Assembly (NCBI RefSeq): GCF_900111075.1 | Contig: NZ_FOFZ01000013.1 | Span: 1-64,000, forward strand | DNA from: Flavobacterium frigoris | GTDB lineage: Bacteria > Bacteroidota > Bacteroidia > Flavobacteriales > Flavobacteriaceae | Direction of reading: 5' to 3' | DNA length: 64,000 bases | Shown: positions 59,819-64,000 of the stretch, in pieces | Layout of the letters: each line of letters starts with the position of its first letter | Position numbering within the stretch: position 1 is the first letter of the stretch | Program-made: the position numbers and the translations under genes | Notes under the pieces: generated by a model | Told to the model about the DNA's origin: nothing | Seen by the model: only the letters and a program-made list of their open reading frames with translations | Databases searched by the model: none

Positions 59819-61591
59819 CTACTTTCTTAATGGAATAGCTATATTAGGGTAATCAGTGATAATACCGTCAACATTCATTGTTAGTAAACGAATCATATCC
59901 TCTTTATTATTCACCGTCCATGGAATAACTTTCATATTTTTTTGATGAATCTTTTCTACCTCAGTATCATTTAATAGCACATGATATGGACTGTAAATGC
60001 TCGGTATAAAACTGAGTGCTTTCATATTCGTGTCAAAATCATCTTCAAAAGTTAAAAAAGAAAGTTGATAGTTTGGGTAAATTTTGTGAAAGTATTCTAA
60101 GACTCTAGGATCAAAACTTTGAATAGTAATTCGGTTTAGCGGTAAATTGCTTTTTTTCAATTCTGAAATTAGAAGATCTGAAAATTCCTTTACACTTGGT
60201 TGGTATCCATTTGCTTCTTCATCAGGCGTGCTTTTAATCTCTATATTATAAAGAATAGCTGGATTTCTAGTCTCTGCATATTTTATGACCTCAGCCAATA
60301 ATGGTTTGTATGTTTTTAGCTTTTCTTGTTCTGGAAACTTAGGGTTTCCAATGGCGCCTACATCGTATTTCTTTACGTTTTTATATTTATTTTTGTAAAT
60401 ATTGAAGGCTAATGCAGCTTCTTTCGTAATGGCGCTTCCTTTAGCATCTGAAGTAATTTCGTAATTCAACCATGGTTCATGAGAGACTACGACTTGGTTA
60501 TCTAGGCTAATTACCACATCTAATTCTAAAGTGTTCACGCCAATATCTAATGCTTTTTTAAACGCAGGAAGTGTGTTTTCTGGCGCTAAACCTCTAGCAC
60601 CGCGATGGCCTTGAAGTTCAAAATCAAATTTGCGTTCCTCTTTTAGAATGATAGCGTCTATAAATGAAGTGCTTTGATTGTAAACATTTTTCCAATCATT
60701 AGATCTCAAGTCGCAAGCAATAACATGGTTTCCTGCATCTGGAAAAGCTACTTTCGTCTTCTGATCAAGAGCTGTTCCTAGGCTTTCAAACATTTTTAAA
60801 ATAGCAGGAACGGAGACAGTTTCATCTTGCTCTTTTTCATTTTTATAATAATACCCAACAAATACGGGGATTTTAACTTTCTCAAATGTTTGTACTGTCA
60901 TGGTACTTTTTAGCATTTTTATTAAAGCTTCGTACCCATCAATGTGGTAAGAAGTAGACCAGTATTTTTGTTCCTCTTCTGGCCTGCTTTGTTTTGTGAT
61001 TTCGCCGCCGTTCATTTTGATAATAGCTGCTTTCCCTTTAGGAGTAAGAATAGAGGCAAAGGAAGGATTTTTTAAATCGATAAAAGGGGAGTACATAATT
61101 AAACCGGCAATAGAAGGGTCTTCAGAAGCTAACTTCAAGCTTAAGGTTCCGCCCGTAGAAGTACTCACTAGAATAACTTTTTTTCCTATTAGTTTCCCAA
61201 TTTCTAGTGCCTCTTTTGCAGACGCAATATAATTTTCGGGAGTTAGATTTTTAAAATTATCATCTCTACTCAATCCATGCTCTTTTAATCGAGACAAATA
61301 AACATTAGCATTATATGCCTTTGACAACATCGACATGATGGGTTGGCCCTCTCTATTGCTGGCGCCAAAACCGTGGAGGTACACAAATGCAATAGCCGAT
61401 TGTTTTTCCTTAAAATCTTTAGCCCAGATTATTCTAGCTTCGTTATCGAGTTTCAAACTTTCAAGATTTTGCTCAGCGGTTTTAATGGCATTTTCAATAG
61501 TATAAATCGTAGTTTTAGACGTTATTATTTGTGCGTTACTTACATTTATAAATAATGTTAAAAGTAATACTAATAGATATTTTTTTTTCAT
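59819..61591 (-). CDS. Secreted alpha/beta hydrolase fused to glycerophosphodiester phosphodiesterase
   Basis: 590 residues. Signal peptide (KKYLLVLLLTLFINVSNAQ). Residues ~60-315 form an alpha/beta hydrolase (YLHGFGASNREGQ oxyanion loop, nucleophile elbow VSTSTGG instead of strict GxSxG, late DAGNH). Residues ~330-590 form a GDPD domain (HRGARGLAPENTLPAF, ELDVVISLDNQVVVSHE, IEIKS). It may first remove acyl chains and then cleave glycerophosphodiesters in the periplasm. It is 62 bases downstream of a TonB receptor on the same strand, suggesting a scavenging pair. Confidence 0.88.
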   Translation of the reverse strand: MKKKYLLVLLLTLFINVSNAQIITSKTTIYTIENAIKTAEQNLESLKLDNEARIIWAKDFKEKQSAIAFVYLHGFGASNREGQPIMSMLSKAYNANVYLSRLKEHGLSRDDNFKNLTPENYIASAKEALEIGKLIGKKVILVSTSTGGTLSLKLASEDPSIAGLIMYSPFIDLKNPSFASILTPKGKAAIIKMNGGEITKQSRPEEEQKYWSTSYHIDGYEALIKMLKSTMTVQTFEKVKIPVFVGYYYKNEKEQDETVSVPAILKMFESLGTALDQKTKVAFPDAGNHVIACDLRSNDWKNVYNQSTSFIDAIILKEERKFDFELQGHRGARGLAPENTLPAFKKALDIGVNTLELDVVISLDNQVVVSHEPWLNYEITSDAKGSAITKEAALAFNIYKNKYKNVKKYDVGAIGNPKFPEQEKLKTYKPLLAEVIKYAETRNPAILYNIEIKSTPDEEANGYQPSVKEFSDLLISELKKSNLPLNRITIQSFDPRVLEYFHKIYPNYQLSFLTFEDDFDTNMKALSFIPSIYSPYHVLLNDTEVEKIHQKNMKVIPWTVNNKEDMIRLLTMNVDGIITDYPNIAIPLRK

Positions 61592-61653
61592 AGTGATATA
61601 GTTGAAAACTAGGTTAATAATGCTAATGTAGCTTTATATTTTTTTGTAAATTT

Positions 61654-63999
61654 TTAAAAATCTGCTCGAAGTTGGACTCCATAGAATCTAGGAGCACCAC
61701 CTATAAAAGTAGGTATTCCAAAAGCGCCACCTGTATTTCCAGCATCAATAATATATTTTTTATCTAATAAATTATTCATGAAAAGAGTGATCTCATATTT
61801 CTTACCTATATTTAATCCTGTTCTCAAGTTTACAATGCCGTAGCCGTCTTGGGAAATTTTAGGTAAATTGGTTTCCTCAAAAAACACTTTAGATTTATAG
61901 GTATAAGTAGGTCTGAAAAATAATTTTAAACTGTTATTAATTTTTTGATTAAGGTTAAATCCAGCTGAAAAAGAATGTTTGGGCGTCAGTCTAAATTTAT
62001 TTCCAGCAAGAGCTTGCTTGTTCCCGTTTGAATCCGTTTCGTCGAAACTAGCATCAATATAACCGTAGTTCGCAAAAAAGCTGCTGTTTTTTGTAAAGGC
62101 ATATTGTGTAGCAAGTTCATAACCAAAAGAGCTAGCGCTACCGCTGTCTTCGGGTCTGGATGTTAATACACCATTTTCAAATTTAGATATGGTCGTTTGA
62201 AAATTGGAGTAATCATAAACATACGCATTGGCATCAAATTGTAGTCTATTATTTAAAAACAACGATTTGGCACCCACTTCATAAGACCAAACGGTTTCTG
62301 CCGAAAGTACATTCGTATTTGTCGAAGAAATATTGATAACGTTAGGGCGCCTACCTTTAGATGTAGTTCCAAAAAGTGATATATTTTGGTTAATATTGTA
62401 GCTCAATGCTAAACGACCTACCGCAGATAAAAAGTTTTCACTTGCTTGGATTTTGCCATTTGTAGGAAGATTTAAAATATTTGTTCCGCTACCAGGAGTT
62501 AAAAGAGCGAGGTTTGATTTTTTCTCAATATCATCTACTTCAAAACCTGCGTTGATGTTTTCCCAAGTCGTTCTTAGTCCTAATGTCAAAGATAATTTTT
62601 CTGTTAAATCATAAGATCCATCTGCAAACAAATCGCCCGAGTAGTTTTTACCATAGTTGGTAAAAGTTTCGCTATTACTATCTAATAATGGTGCTCCAGC
62701 TAGTGGGCCAAAACTATCAGGATCATTAGGAATTGTAGGTAGTAAGGTAGGAATTCCGTTAATAACTAATTTTGGTGTGTCTAAGAATAAAACGGCTAGA
62801 CTTCTCTCATCAATAATAAATGGAACTTTTTGAGTACCATTTTCGTAGAAAAAATTACCACCAAAGAATCCTCTAAACTTTTTAGAGTTATCAAAATTAA
62901 AGCGTAATTCTTGGCTGAATTGTTTTCCTTTTGCTATTTCTCTAAAAAATAATGCAGGAGCAGCTGTACCGTCAGCATCAAAAGCTTCATCAGAATTAAA
63001 TTGTCTGTAGGCCGTCGTTGATGTTAAATCCCAAACCGGATTAAAGTTGTGTTTTAATATACCAGTGGCACCAGATACATTTCTGTTTACGCCAAGTTCT
63101 CTTCCTCGTTCTAGATCAGCAAAGGTATTTGGATCTAAGTCTCCGCCCAAAGGAGCAAAAGTTCCACTCTTAAATGATGTTCCTGGAGGTGTGTCTTGCT
63201 GCCAATTAGCGATAACATCTAAAGTTGTTCTGTCGCTAATTAAATATTTCAATGCAGTTCTAAAGGCTAAAGTTTCTTTACCATTCAAATTTCCCCCTGA
63301 ACGATTTTCGATATAACCGTCTCTTCGGTTGTAAATTCCGGCAACACGCAAAAATAATTTGTCTGCAATTAAAGGGGTATTAGCGTATCCTGTAGCTAAA
63401 AATTGATTGAAGTTTCCATACCCTAGCTTTACTGATCCTGAATTTTCATTTTTTGCTTTGTTTTGAATAATATGCATAGCTCCTATTTGAGCTCCTCGTC
63501 CAAATAAAGTTCCTTGAGGTCCTTTTAAAACTTCCACTCGTTCAATATCATATAGTTCTACAACCGAACCGCGTGATTTGCTAATAGAAACTCCATCTTG
63601 AAAAATAGAAACTCTTGGTTCAACTCTAGAGTCTCCGCTGTCACTGGTTATACCCCTTATGACTACGCCAGGATTATTTACACTCTGAATTTGAACTTGA
63701 AAACCGGGAACATATTCAGATAAAGCATCATATTCAAAAGTACCTTGATTGTTAATGAACTCACTACCATAAGAAGTAATAGCTATAGGAACTTCCTTGT
63801 TTTTCTGCTCTCTTTTTTGAGAAGTTACTATAATTCCTTCTAGCATATTAGAGCTTTCATTTAAAATAAAATCTAGAATGGTTGTATTTGATTTTATAAA
63901 TATGTTTTTTTGAATGGTGTTGTATCCTAAATAAGAGACTTCTATACTGTATGTTTTTCCTTCTAATAATTTTATTTCATAGGTCCCATCAGAATCTGT
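61654..63999 (-). CDS. TonB-dependent receptor, N-terminus beyond window
   Basis: The frame runs uninterrupted to the window edge. Before the internal ATG at 63846 it continues DSDGTYEIKLLEGKTYSIEVSYLGYN, the end of a CarboxypepD_reg domain. The plug (VTSQKREQKNKEVPIAIT, GVVIRGITSDSGDSRVEPRVSIFQDGV, VEVLKGPQGTLFGRGAQIGAMHIIQNK) and barrel (terminal FYGVQLRADF) follow. About 782 residues are visible. The plug style resembles receptors for organic compounds. The co-directional hydrolase-GDPD gene suggests a lipid or glycerophosphodiester substrate. Confidence 0.9.
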   Translation of the reverse strand, partial: TDSDGTYEIKLLEGKTYSIEVSYLGYNTIQKNIFIKSNTTILDFILNESSNMLEGIIVTSQKREQKNKEVPIAITSYGSEFINNQGTFEYDALSEYVPGFQVQIQSVNNPGVVIRGITSDSGDSRVEPRVSIFQDGVSISKSRGSVVELYDIERVEVLKGPQGTLFGRGAQIGAMHIIQNKAKNENSGSVKLGYGNFNQFLATGYANTPLIADKLFLRVAGIYNRRDGYIENRSGGNLNGKETLAFRTALKYLISDRTTLDVIANWQQDTPPGTSFKSGTFAPLGGDLDPNTFADLERGRELGVNRNVSGATGILKHNFNPVWDLTSTTAYRQFNSDEAFDADGTAAPALFFREIAKGKQFSQELRFNFDNSKKFRGFFGGNFFYENGTQKVPFIIDERSLAVLFLDTPKLVINGIPTLLPTIPNDPDSFGPLAGAPLLDSNSETFTNYGKNYSGDLFADGSYDLTEKLSLTLGLRTTWENINAGFEVDDIEKKSNLALLTPGSGTNILNLPTNGKIQASENFLSAVGRLALSYNINQNISLFGTTSKGRRPNVINISSTNTNVLSAETVWSYEVGAKSLFLNNRLQFDANAYVYDYSNFQTTISKFENGVLTSRPEDSGSASSFGYELATQYAFTKNSSFFANYGYIDASFDETDSNGNKQALAGNKFRLTPKHSFSAGFNLNQKINNSLKLFFRPTYTYKSKVFFEETNLPKISQDGYGIVNLRTGLNIGKKYEITLFMNNLLDKKYIIDAGNTGGAFGIPTFIGGAPRFYGVQLRADF

Positions 64000-64000
64000 T

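Overview
The window reads as a chromosomal segment of a low-GC member of the Bacteroidota, most likely Flavobacteriaceae and probably Flavobacterium or a close relative. Supporting signs are promoters of the form TTTG/TTG-N18..22-TANNTTTG, few Shine-Dalgarno sequences, TonB-dependent receptors of the CarboxypepD_reg type, a DNA polymerase III alpha subunit with a fused N-terminal exonuclease, ATP-type PEP carboxykinase, BlaI/M56/TonB modules, and several families of short interspersed palindromic repeats. No rRNA operon or CRISPR array is seen. Three tRNA genes are present: two identical tRNA-Asp and one tRNA-Leu.

Layout. 1-10 kb: 3' end of a beta-barrel protein, a DAB-type inorganic carbon uptake operon (coiled-coil protein, dabB, dabA), then dnaE. 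10-22 kb: mostly housekeeping genes (porin-like barrel, trxA, DUF58 protein, lipoprotein, GT2 glycosyltransferase, LPG-synthase-like membrane protein, ruvC, hemW, cyclase, GNAT, MmcQ). They are interspersed with repeat-rich DNA: a duplicated tRNA-Asp/GIY-YIG locus, a four-helix-bundle gene between inverted repeats, and a repeat inserted in frame in the glycosyltransferase. 22-28.7 kb: a tight seven-gene signalling operon (response regulator, H-NOX haem sensor, HNOBA-PAS histidine kinase, FIST protein, second histidine kinase, Hpt protein, LytTR regulator). It is followed by direct-repeat pairs that look like LytTR operators. 29-41 kb: a gene-poor decayed stretch, then STAS, PH/SHOCT, DUF4407, pckA, DUF423, saccharopine dehydrogenase family, BlaI with a frameshifted BlaR1-like M56 gene, and an M20 dipeptidase.

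41-50 kb is an island-like region between tRNA-Leu and an integrase remnant. It holds a type I restriction-modification system (hsdM, hsdS, hsdR) with a REP-associated tyrosine transposase (RAYT) gene spliced between hsdS and hsdR, and a Fic protein. 50-59.7 kb is a probable iron or haem acquisition and extracytoplasmic electron-transfer operon: TonB receptor, DUF4374 lipoprotein, ankyrin protein, DUF2271 protein, PepSY/flavodoxin/ferredoxin-reductase fusion and ApbE. It is driven by a near-consensus promoter with a 15-bp palindrome in its spacer. The window ends with a convergent pair on the minus strand: an alpha/beta-hydrolase-GDPD fusion and a TonB receptor whose N-terminus lies outside the window.

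The most interesting systems are the H-NOX/FIST phosphorelay with its candidate operators, the flavinylation-linked redox operon (the DUF2271 protein carries an ApbE-target-like motif), and the RAYT/REP unit built into the type I R-M operon.
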